Below, in pieces: positions 1 through 5,716 of a stretch of DNA of 7,157 nucleotides (positions are counted from its first letter, which is position 1; the number at the start of each line of letters is the position of its first letter). Below the pieces are notes generated by a model, which saw only the letters and a program-made list of their open reading frames with translations, ran no database searches and was not told the origin of the DNA. The position numbers and the translations under genes were made by a program. Source of the DNA: Nitrosopumilaceae archaeon (lineage in GTDB: Archaea; Thermoproteota; Nitrososphaeria; Nitrososphaerales; Nitrosopumilaceae); contig DUJB01000083.1 of the NCBI GenBank assembly GCA_013330055.1, positions 1-7,157 on the forward strand, written 5' to 3'.

Positions 1-855
1 ACCAAACTCCAACAGATCTTTTGGATTTACTCCATCAGAACATAACATAAGTCTGTCAAGATAAGTTCCGGTTGCAAGTATGTTCGGAATTATTTTATCT
101 AAATCTCTTCTAATAGAACCTTCTCTCATCATTATCCACATACCAAGTCTGAGTCTCTCAATGACTTGATCAAAGTCAATTGGCTCATGACAGGAAAGAA
201 TTCCTGATGCAATGTAGGCATTTAGCTTTTTGCCACTTGCACCTGCAGTATGGCCGTTTATGATACAATCATTTTCTAACATGTTTTTCAAGGTCTTCAT
301 TGTTCTTGAATCCAAGTTTGTAACTTTGGTCCAAGAAAAAACTTCCCCAAGACCTAACACATTTTCTAAACGTAACGCTGCTTTTTCTTCAGCTAGACTC
401 AATGTCTTTGCGTGACTGAATTTCCTATCTACTGGCAAGCCACCTGGAATAACATGAAAAAATCTTATGGGCAAAATTTCTGTAAGTTTGACAAATTCTC
501 TAAAACCTTTGTAGCCACATACACTTACAATGTCAATGGGATCTGAAAATAGGGATGTCGTGCCACAAAGAAGAGATTTTTTTGCAAGCTCAGATGGTAA
601 AATGTACTTGTCAACATGAGTATGTGAATCTGCAAATCCTGGTGTGACATATCGTTTTTCTAAATCAATAACTACAGTTTTCTCTCCAACTGTGTGTGAT
701 GCATCAGTTCCTACGTACGCAATTCTGTCTTTAAAAATCGAAATTTGTGTACCCGGAGTTATTTCTCTAGAATAAACATTAACAAGCATACAATTTTTCA
801 AAACTAGATCAGCTTTTTTCTTGCCCATTGCTACAGAATTCAATGATGAAATCAT
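1..855 (-). CDS. ade: Adenine deaminase-like amidohydrolase (partial, N-terminal 285 residues)
   Basis: I translated the minus strand from an ATG at 853-855; the frame stays open to base 1, so the C-terminal half lies outside the window. Adenine deaminases, roughly 550-600 residues, hydrolyse adenine to hypoxanthine and ammonia in purine salvage, using a binuclear metal site in an amidohydrolase barrel. Visible landmarks are the N-terminal beta-sandwich start (ADLVLKN, 15-21), PGFADSHTH (72-80) with the HxH metal pair, GTT (98-100), GLGEV (168-172) with the bridging Glu, GHTAGASG (201-208), CHEP (222-225), MMREGS (242-247) and SDG (273-275) carrying the metal Asp. The order and spacing fit the Ade family, but several signature residues differ, so the substrate is uncertain. 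Start choice is also uncertain: GTG at 877-879 would suit a leaderless transcript, and ATG at 826-828 (residue 10) fits the family N-terminus. It is transcribed away from rpl44e. Confidence 0.8.
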   Translation of the reverse strand, partial: MISSLNSVAMGKKKADLVLKNCMLVNVYSREITPGTQISIFKDRIAYVGTDASHTVGEKTVVIDLEKRYVTPGFADSHTHVDKYILPSELAKKSLLCGTTSLFSDPIDIVSVCGYKGFREFVKLTEILPIRFFHVIPGGLPVDRKFSHAKTLSLAEEKAALRLENVLGLGEVFSWTKVTNLDSRTMKTLKNMLENDCIINGHTAGASGKKLNAYIASGILSCHEPIDFDQVIERLRLGMWIMMREGSIRRDLDKIIPNILATGTYLDRLMLCSDGVNPKDLLEFG

Positions 856-903
856 CGAAGCAAGTGAACTTGATCTCACGAATAAGAGTCAGCTTTTGAT
901 ACT

Positions 904-909
904 ATTATA
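904..909 (-). promoter_or_regulatory. Possible TATA box for the adenine deaminase-like gene
   Basis: The minus strand reads TATAAT here. An archaeal start site about 25 bases downstream would fall near 880, right at the alternative GTG start (877-879) or about 25 nt before the ATG at 855. The assignment rests on position and composition only. Confidence 0.35.
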
Positions 910-923
910 GATTCAAAGCGATG

Positions 924-930
924 TTTAAAT
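924..930 (+). promoter_or_regulatory. Probable TATA box for rpl44e-rps27e
   Basis: TTTAAAT is centred about 28 bp before the rpl44e ATG (955), with a purine-rich stretch just upstream that could act as a BRE. This spacing puts the transcription start at or next to the ATG, giving a leaderless mRNA, which agrees with the absence of a Shine-Dalgarno-like sequence in the T-rich bases before the start codon. Confidence 0.5.
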
Positions 931-954
931 TACGGTCAAGCACGGTTTTCTTTT

Positions 955-1233
955 ATGAACATGCCAAAGGAGATCAGAAGATATTGTCCCAAGTGTAAGA
1001 AACACACATTGCAGAAGGTCTCCATATACAAAGCAGGAAAGAGAAGAGGTTCAGCTATAGGTGAGAGAAGACATGCTGAAGATAAGAAAGGTTATGGTGG
1101 TCAAAAATTTCCAAAACTTGCCAAGCCTGCAAAGACTACAAAGAAAGCTACTCAGATATTGACATGTCCAGAATGTAAAAAGAAGTTTAATAAACCAGGT
1201 ATCAGACTAAGAAAGTTCGAGTTGGTAGCATAA
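955..1233 (+). CDS. rpl44e: 50S ribosomal protein L44e
   Basis: This 92-residue zinc-ribbon protein of the large ribosomal subunit is found in archaea and eukaryotes but not bacteria; it sits near the E site. The N-terminus (MNMPKEIRRYCPKCKKHT) is the family signature. Zinc-binding cysteine pairs are C11/C14 and C71/C74, separated by a very basic region containing the GYGGQ loop (46-50). The length matches archaeal homologues, and the first ATG fits the family start. The stop TAA shares one base with the start of rps27e (TAATG), so the two are probably translationally coupled on one mRNA. The A/T-rich box at 924-930 suggests leaderless initiation. Confidence 0.95.
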   Translation: MNMPKEIRRYCPKCKKHTLQKVSIYKAGKRRGSAIGERRHAEDKKGYGGQKFPKLAKPAKTTKKATQILTCPECKKKFNKPGIRLRKFELVA

Positions 1234-1430
1234 TGAAAAAAGGTCAAATATTAATTCCAAAACCAGCTAGCAAGTTTCAAAGGGTGCAGTGTAAGGAGTG
1301 CAACGAAGAAAGTGTAGTATATTCTCATGTAGCTACAAATGTCACATGCAAATCATGTGGAAACATTCTTGCAGAATCAACTGGTTCTCGTGCAAAAATA
1401 AATGGTAAAATATTAGGAAGCGCAGAGTAA
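1233..1430 (+). CDS. rps27e: 30S ribosomal protein S27e
   Basis: This 65-residue zinc-finger protein of the small ribosomal subunit is specific to archaea and eukaryotes. Four cysteines form two CxxC knuckles (C20/C23 and C39/C42), and the family pattern is visible: FQRVQC (15-20), the hydrophobic stretch YSHVATNVTC (30-39), and ILAESTGSRAKI (45-56), where many homologues have TGGKAKI. The start codon overlaps the rpl44e stop by one base. The last 18 bases are also the last 18 bases of cobY on the other strand, so the end of this small essential gene is shared with a convergent gene. The L44e-S27e pair is a common archaeal arrangement. Confidence 0.95.
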   Translation: MKKGQILIPKPASKFQRVQCKECNEESVVYSHVATNVTCKSCGNILAESTGSRAKINGKILGSAE

Positions 1431-1997
1431 ATCGTAATCTTCTTTTGTGTTTAGATTAAGTGCTATTCTTTTGTCATCTAATATTATGTATGATTCATCT
1501 ACAGGTTTCATATCTGTAAGTTTAGTTGGATCTACTACAGATATTCCACAATAGGAATATTGTTTTTTATTATAAATCACAGTATATTCTTGTTTCAAAT
1601 ATAATGAATCAAGAAATTCTTTACTGATAAGAACTGTAGCCCATGGATTACCAGCATTAGTTTTCTGTACAATTTGTTTTATTATTTCTGAGTCTAAAAG
1701 AGGTAAATCGCCAGATATTACAAATACAGATTCATCAAAGCTGTGCAAGATCTGGTTAAGATCATAAACATAACCTTTGCCTGCAGTATCCATAGTAAAG
1801 ATTCCCAAGTTTGTTAGAAATTCTCGTGTTCTTGGTGCATTATGACTTGTAGCTGCTACAATTTTTGAAAAGCAACCAGAGTCTTGTAGTGCAGATATAA
1901 CATGCTGTATAATCGGATTTTTGTATGTGAGGAGAAGTTTTTCCTTGGATGTCTGCATCCTCGTGCCCTTGCCTCCACACATTACTAGTCCTATCAT
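1413..1997 (-). CDS. cobY: GTP:adenosylcobinamide-phosphate guanylyltransferase (CobY)
   Basis: This 194-residue nucleotidyltransferase has the MobA/GlmU-like fold and close to the size of characterised archaeal CobY. It transfers GMP from GTP to adenosylcobinamide phosphate to form AdoCbi-GDP, the substrate of CobS. It replaces the nucleotidyltransferase of bacterial CobU and has no kinase domain. Visible motifs are the N-terminal signature MCGGKGTRM (6-14) followed by K18/K20, the GKGYVYDLN segment (73-81), ISGDLPLL (94-101) with the metal-site Asp, and NLNTKEDYDLL (181-191), typical of the CobY C-terminus. The ATG overlaps the cobS stop in an ATGA, and this is the last gene of the operon. 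Position after cobS excludes the related MobA and sugar-nucleotide alternatives fairly well. Confidence 0.9.
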   Translation of the reverse strand: MIGLVMCGGKGTRMQTSKEKLLLTYKNPIIQHVISALQDSGCFSKIVAATSHNAPRTREFLTNLGIFTMDTAGKGYVYDLNQILHSFDESVFVISGDLPLLDSEIIKQIVQKTNAGNPWATVLISKEFLDSLYLKQEYTVIYNKKQYSYCGISVVDPTKLTDMKPVDESYIILDDKRIALNLNTKEDYDLLCAS

Positions 1998-2722
1998 ACC
2001 GAAGCAAAGATCAAAAGGGATGAGAGTCTAACAAGCTCATTTGTTGCCCCAAAGACATCGCCAGATATTCCTCCAAAACTGCGATTTGCAAGCGCAAGAA
2101 GTACTAATGACAATGTCACTCCTGCTACTATCACAATAATGCCTGTTATTCCACCAATCGCAATTATTGGAATAACAGATATCACCGTGGCTATGGCAAG
2201 TTTCTTTTTTTCTTTCATAGATTGTGTAAATGGAGAACTCAGACCATGCCATGCTGAAGAACCTCTGTTTGCTTGTAATACCATAACAAATTTGGCAACA
2301 AGTTCACTTAGTAAGATTGCTTGAAAAAGTGTGAATCCTTTCATCATGGAAAGAGCCATAATCATTCCACCAGCATACAACACTACTGTTATTACACCAG
2401 CTGATCCTACGGCTGGATCACGCATAGCTTGTAATTTTTTTTCCTTTGTACCTTTTGCCATGATACCATCTGCAAAGTCGCAGAGTGCGTCAGTATGATG
2501 GATTCCAGTTATAATCACAATCGAACCGGTAAGCAATAGTCCGACTATCAAAGGATCAAGAAATGAGGACAGACCGAATCCAGCTGTACCAATTATCAAA
2601 CCAATAATGGCACCTACAATAGGAAAGAGATACATGTTTTTTGCAACCGTATCAAGATCTGCATTTTTTGTAGAAGGAAGTATTGTTAGAAATGAAATTA
2701 CAGAACTTATTCCCTTAAGCAT
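1994..2722 (-). CDS. cobS: Adenosylcobinamide-GDP ribazoletransferase (cobalamin synthase CobS)
   Basis: This integral membrane enzyme joins AdoCbi-GDP to alpha-ribazole or its phosphate, the last condensation in B12 assembly. At 242 residues it matches the family. Landmarks are MLKGISSVISFLTILP (1-16), HTDALCDFADGIM (76-88) with the acidic metal-binding residues, MRDPAVGSAGV (100-110), and GGISGDVFGATNELVRL (217-233). Long hydrophobic stretches (about 34-52, 57-75, 110-127, 132-149, 176-212, 232-242) imply several membrane helices. I start at the ATG ending at 2722 because the family begins with an M-L-[KR]-G type sequence; an upstream TTG (2735-2737) would add only MVGGH. A GGTGG stretch sits just before the ATG. 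The gene overlaps the end of cbiB by 8 bp and joins cobY through an ATGA. Confidence 0.93.
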   Translation of the reverse strand: MLKGISSVISFLTILPSTKNADLDTVAKNMYLFPIVGAIIGLIIGTAGFGLSSFLDPLIVGLLLTGSIVIITGIHHTDALCDFADGIMAKGTKEKKLQAMRDPAVGSAGVITVVLYAGGMIMALSMMKGFTLFQAILLSELVAKFVMVLQANRGSSAWHGLSSPFTQSMKEKKKLAIATVISVIPIIAIGGITGIIVIVAGVTLSLVLLALANRSFGGISGDVFGATNELVRLSSLLIFASV

Positions 2723-3710
2723 GTGGCCACCAACCAAGATATGAAAATACTACAATCATTGGAATTGTGAAAATAATACAAAATAGAATTGTAGTTAGTT
2801 TCATTATTGATATGGCAGATTTGAAGTCGTTCTCCGTAAATTCCATTTTTCCATCTCCCAAAACATAATGATCTATTTTTTCAAATCTTGTTCCCAGTGC
2901 GCCTGCTAATGTAGCCATTGGATATCCTGCATTAGGACTTTCTGTCTTTGAACTGTCTCGTCTCATTATTTCTAGTGAATGCTTCCAATTTTTTCCAAGA
3001 ATCATTACTGCAAATACCATAACAAGGCTTGTAATCCTTGAAGGAAGATAATTTAGTATTTTATCACAGTTTGCACCAAACCATCCTAGATTTCTAAATT
3101 GTTCTGTTTTGTAGCCTATCATAGAGTCTATAGTGTTTATTACTCTGTAGACAAATGCTCCAGGCAATCCAAATATTGCAAAATAGAAGAGAGGGCCAGT
3201 AATTCCATCTACTGTGTTTTCACTAATACTTTCTAAAGTTGCTGAGATAATGTGTTGTCTATCCAAGTTTTTTGTGTCTCTTTTCACTATCATTGACAGT
3301 TTTGTTCTTGCATAATCTAGATCATTTTTTGAAAGCGCATCCATGATAAGTTGTGCATGTTGTTGCATTCCTTTTATAGCAATTGTAGTCTTGAGTAAAA
3401 TTCCTGTGATTATAATAATCAGTGCAGTAACAACAAAATCATACAATCTGAAATCAACCTTATCTGATTCTAGAGAATATAATCCAGCATTAATGAGATA
3501 AAGTATTACAGCTACTAGTGTTGCAATTGAAATTGTAAGAATCATGCCTGAAAGTCTAGTGGATTTTTGCGGATCATTTTTTGCAATAGAAACGAGTTTT
3601 CCAATTAATGTTCCAATCCATGCAGTTGGGTGAAATTTATTTTTTGGATCGCCTACTGCAAAGTCAATCGCTATAGCAGATACTACAGCAAGTATTGTTA
3701 CAAGGATCAT
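2715..3710 (-). CDS. cbiB: Adenosylcobinamide-phosphate synthase (CbiB; also called CobD in some schemes)
   Basis: This 331-residue membrane protein attaches aminopropanol phosphate (the CobD product) to the f side chain of adenosylcobyric acid to give adenosylcobinamide phosphate. The conserved blocks appear in family order: DFAVGDP and HPTAWIG (16-33), KRDTKNLD (143-150), SATLESISENTVDGITGPLF (156-175), NTIDSMIGYK (192-201), LGWFGANCDKILNYLPSR (208-225), and SPNAGYPMATLAGALG (258-273). Hydrophobic segments near 1-15, 56-75, 92-110, 174-190, 227-240 and 303-325 fit membrane helices. The ATG overlaps the cobQ stop in an ATGA, and the 3' end runs 8 bp into cobS. The length is ordinary for the family and no key block is missing. 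Confidence 0.95.
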   Translation of the reverse strand: MILVTILAVVSAIAIDFAVGDPKNKFHPTAWIGTLIGKLVSIAKNDPQKSTRLSGMILTISIATLVAVILYLINAGLYSLESDKVDFRLYDFVVTALIIIITGILLKTTIAIKGMQQHAQLIMDALSKNDLDYARTKLSMIVKRDTKNLDRQHIISATLESISENTVDGITGPLFYFAIFGLPGAFVYRVINTIDSMIGYKTEQFRNLGWFGANCDKILNYLPSRITSLVMVFAVMILGKNWKHSLEIMRRDSSKTESPNAGYPMATLAGALGTRFEKIDHYVLGDGKMEFTENDFKSAISIMKLTTILFCIIFTIPMIVVFSYLGWWPHA

Positions 3711-4549
3711 TTGAGCAGTTCACCTATTGCTTTCATGTTCAAACTATTTTTTACCTCCCGACTTAGGTTCTCTATTTCCAAATCCAAGGATTTTAAGTAT
3801 TTTTTATTCCATTGTACATGTTTTGGATTTGCATGAAGAGAGTCTTCGTCTGGGATGTCAAATTTCATGAGCGGAATAGTGCCTAAAACAGGTTTACCTG
3901 TTTTTTTTCTTAGCTTGAAAAGGCTTGGACGCAGTATGTCTTTGTCTCCTCGAAATTTGTTGATTACAAAACCTTGAATGAATTTTCTGTATTTCTTATT
4001 GATTAGATCTATCGTACCAACAATGCTTGCAAAAGTTCCACCCCTGTCTATGTCGGATACAAGAATTACAGGAGCACGCGCGTACTCAGCTATTCTCATG
4101 TTTGCAATGTCGTATTTTTCCAAATTAAATTCTGCAGGAGAACCAGCTCCTTCTATAATTATCAAATCATAGTTTTGTTTTAGCCAGTCAAGTGAGTTCT
4201 TAGCTGCAGTTAATCCTTTGGAAAGTGCAAACTTTGTGTAATATTCTTTTGCATACATTTTTTTGTAAAACTTTCCATTTACCATAACTTTACTTCTATA
4301 GCTTCCTAGCGGCATGAGAAGAATTGGGTTCATACGCGGGTCTATTGTTGTTCTTGCAGCGATTGCTTGTATTGCCTGTGCTCGTGAAATTTCAAAACCA
4401 TCTTGTTTATATGAATATGATGACATGTTTTGAGATTTAAATGGAGCCACTTTATATCCAGAATTTGCAAATATTCTACACAAGGCAGTGACAAGTGTTG
4501 TTTTACCAGCACCCGATGAAGTTCCTTGTATCATCAATGTTTTTGTCAT
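3707..4549 (-). CDS. cobQ: Cobyric acid synthase-like protein, ATPase domain only (CobQ/CbiP lacking its glutaminase domain)
   Basis: CobQ/CbiP amidates side chains b, d, e and g of adenosylcobyrinic a,c-diamide using ATP and ammonia from glutamine. The N-terminal dethiobiotin-synthetase-like ATPase domain is complete: P-loop QGTSSGAGKTT (8-18), FKSQNMS (37-43), RAQAIQA (56-62), MNPILLMP (73-80), IEGAGSPAE (132-140), DIANM (147-151), SDIDRGG (165-171), NKFRGD (197-202), PDEDSL (233-238). The protein then has only 42 more residues and stops at 280, whereas the family is usually about 480-500 residues with a class I-like glutaminase domain carrying catalytic Cys and His. No such domain follows in any frame, since cbiB starts inside the stop codon (ATGA). 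The upstream gap to cobD is one base. Either ammonia is used directly or a separate glutaminase partner exists; both are inference. Confidence 0.88.
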   Translation of the reverse strand: MTKTLMIQGTSSGAGKTTLVTALCRIFANSGYKVAPFKSQNMSSYSYKQDGFEISRAQAIQAIAARTTIDPRMNPILLMPLGSYRSKVMVNGKFYKKMYAKEYYTKFALSKGLTAAKNSLDWLKQNYDLIIIEGAGSPAEFNLEKYDIANMRIAEYARAPVILVSDIDRGGTFASIVGTIDLINKKYRKFIQGFVINKFRGDKDILRPSLFKLRKKTGKPVLGTIPLMKFDIPDEDSLHANPKHVQWNKKYLKSLDLEIENLSREVKNSLNMKAIGELLK

Positions 4550-4550
4550 A

Positions 4551-5633
4551 TCATATTTCTTCCAAAGCTTTTACAAGTTTCATATTTTCTTTGTGTGTCC
4601 GGACAGCAATTCGTATGAATTTATTGTCTAGTCCACGAATTGTACTGCAGTCTCGTATCAATAGTTTTTTCTTTATGAGTTTTTTTTGAACAGTTTTTGA
4701 GTTTATTTTTGATTCAAGTAAAATGAAATTAGTCGATGATGGATAACATGTAAAGTTTTTAATTTTTGATATAGAAGAGGTTAGAAAAGCGAGTTCATTC
4801 TTTACCAATTTCCTTGTTTTGTCGAGATGAGATTTGCTTGAAAGTGCTGCACTTGCCGCTTTTTGAGCCAAGGCATTCACGTTCCATGGCATCTTTATTC
4901 TCGTTAGCACGTCGATCATTTTCTTGCTACCCAAGCCGTAACCAATTCTAAGTCCTGCCAATCCAAATGATTTAGTAAGAGATCGTAGTATGAAGAGATT
5001 ATCAAATTCTTTTAGATTCGATATAAGAGATTCATTTGATTCTGGTACAAGTTCGGTGAAACATTCATCTAAAAACACTAATGTGGATTTGTGATATGCT
5101 GTTTCTAAAATCTTTAACATGTTTTTTCTTTTTATTAGTGAACCAGTTGGGTTATTTGGGTTGCAAAGAAAAATGCAATTATTTTTTGTGATCATGTGTT
5201 GTAGTTCTGGGATCTTTTCATTTAGATTCATTGTTTTAAGATAAGAAATATGCCCTCCATGTAATAGTGCAGCTGCCTCATATTCTCCAAATGTAGGAAT
5301 TGGTATTATGACTCGATTATTTTTTCTGATAAATGCTTTACAAAAATTATAAATTATTTCTGTTGCACCATTTCCTACAACTATTTGTCTTTTTGTAATG
5401 CCTGTGTACTTTGCTAAGTCATCTTTAAGATTTGATGAATTTGGATCAGGATAAATAGACAAAAGAGATGTATTTTTTTTAATCACATTCTTTACTGGAT
5501 ATGGGAAACCAAGCGGGTTTACATTTGAGCTAAAATCTATAATTTTAGGATCAAGTTTCATGTCAGTGGAATAAATACCACCATGCCGTACAGTGTTGTG
5601 ATTTAAGATGTTTCTTTCTAGATTAAATTTCAT
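4551..5633 (-). CDS. cobD: Probable L-threonine-O-3-phosphate decarboxylase (CobD, HisC-like PLP enzyme)
   Basis: This 360-residue fold-type I PLP enzyme is first in the cobalamin operon. CobD decarboxylates threonine phosphate to (R)-1-amino-2-propanol phosphate, the linker used by CbiB. Visible features are the HGG near the N-terminus (18-20) and DFSSNVNPLG (33-42), which favour CobD over histidinol-phosphate aminotransferase; YPDP (61-64); GNGATE (87-92); CNPNNPTG (157-164); LDECF (188-192) with the PLP-ring Asp189; SLTKSFGLAGLRIGYG (218-233) with Schiff-base Lys221; and R341/R345 for substrate carboxylate/phosphate. The first ATG is needed to include HGG. There is no fused kinase or zinc-finger extension, so threonine phosphate must come from an enzyme outside the window. 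An aminotransferase role cannot be fully excluded from sequence alone, but the operon context argues against it. Confidence 0.85.
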   Translation of the reverse strand: MKFNLERNILNHNTVRHGGIYSTDMKLDPKIIDFSSNVNPLGFPYPVKNVIKKNTSLLSIYPDPNSSNLKDDLAKYTGITKRQIVVGNGATEIIYNFCKAFIRKNNRVIIPIPTFGEYEAAALLHGGHISYLKTMNLNEKIPELQHMITKNNCIFLCNPNNPTGSLIKRKNMLKILETAYHKSTLVFLDECFTELVPESNESLISNLKEFDNLFILRSLTKSFGLAGLRIGYGLGSKKMIDVLTRIKMPWNVNALAQKAASAALSSKSHLDKTRKLVKNELAFLTSSISKIKNFTCYPSSTNFILLESKINSKTVQKKLIKKKLLIRDCSTIRGLDNKFIRIAVRTHKENMKLVKALEEI

Positions 5634-5645
5634 ATCATGAGATAT
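5632..5645. repeat. 14-bp inverted repeat over the cobD start codon
   Basis: ATATC-ATGA-GATAT is a perfect 5-bp inverted repeat with a 4-base spacer, covering two bases of the cobD start codon and the bases just upstream. It could be a small operator or a weak hairpin at the translation start. A match this short can also arise by chance in A/T-rich DNA. Confidence 0.3.
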
Positions 5646-5686
5646 CGTAATTGGGATTTAGTGTGTTTTGGTTTTCCTGCTAAAGG

Positions 5687-5695
5687 AATATTAAT
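5687..5695 (+). promoter_or_regulatory. Probable TATA box for asd
   Basis: AATATTAAT is centred about 26 bp before the asd ATG at 5717, so transcription would begin at or beside the start codon (leaderless). There is no Shine-Dalgarno-like sequence before the ATG, which supports this reading. The later TATAAA at 5698-5703 is too close to the ATG to serve asd. The box sits in the 83-bp region shared with the divergent cob operon. Confidence 0.4.
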
Positions 5696-5697
5696 TG

Positions 5698-5703
5698 TAT
5701 AAA
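5698..5703 (-). promoter_or_regulatory. Possible TATA box for the cobD-cobY operon
   Basis: The minus strand reads TTTATA. A start site about 25 bases downstream would lie near 5675 and leave a leader of about 40 nt before the cobD ATG at 5633. The neighbouring AATTAATATT (5687-5696 on this strand) is an alternative that would shorten the leader by about 10 nt. The leader is too short for a cobalamin riboswitch. Confidence 0.3.
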
Positions 5704-5716
5704 GTGAAAATTACGC

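Noticed and set aside
230..415. Plus-strand open frame of 61 codons
   Set aside because: It lies wholly inside the adenine deaminase-like gene on the other strand and shows no family features.
2037..2324. Open frames on both strands within cobS (2037-2252 minus, 2139-2324 plus)
   Set aside because: They are shadows of the cobS coding sequence, with skewed composition and no motif.
3707..3720. Frameshift or nonsense mutation as the cause of the short CobQ
   Set aside because: The stop forms an ATGA overlap with cbiB, and cbiB follows at once with no remnant glutaminase sequence in any frame.
3630..4172. Plus-strand frames opposite cbiB and cobQ (3630-3836, 3978-4172)
   Set aside because: They overlap conserved motif-coding sequence of cbiB and cobQ and have no recognisable features.
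5634..5716. Cobalamin riboswitch upstream of the cob operon
   Set aside because: The 83-bp region is far too short for a B12 riboswitch, shows none of its conserved core, and must hold two promoters.
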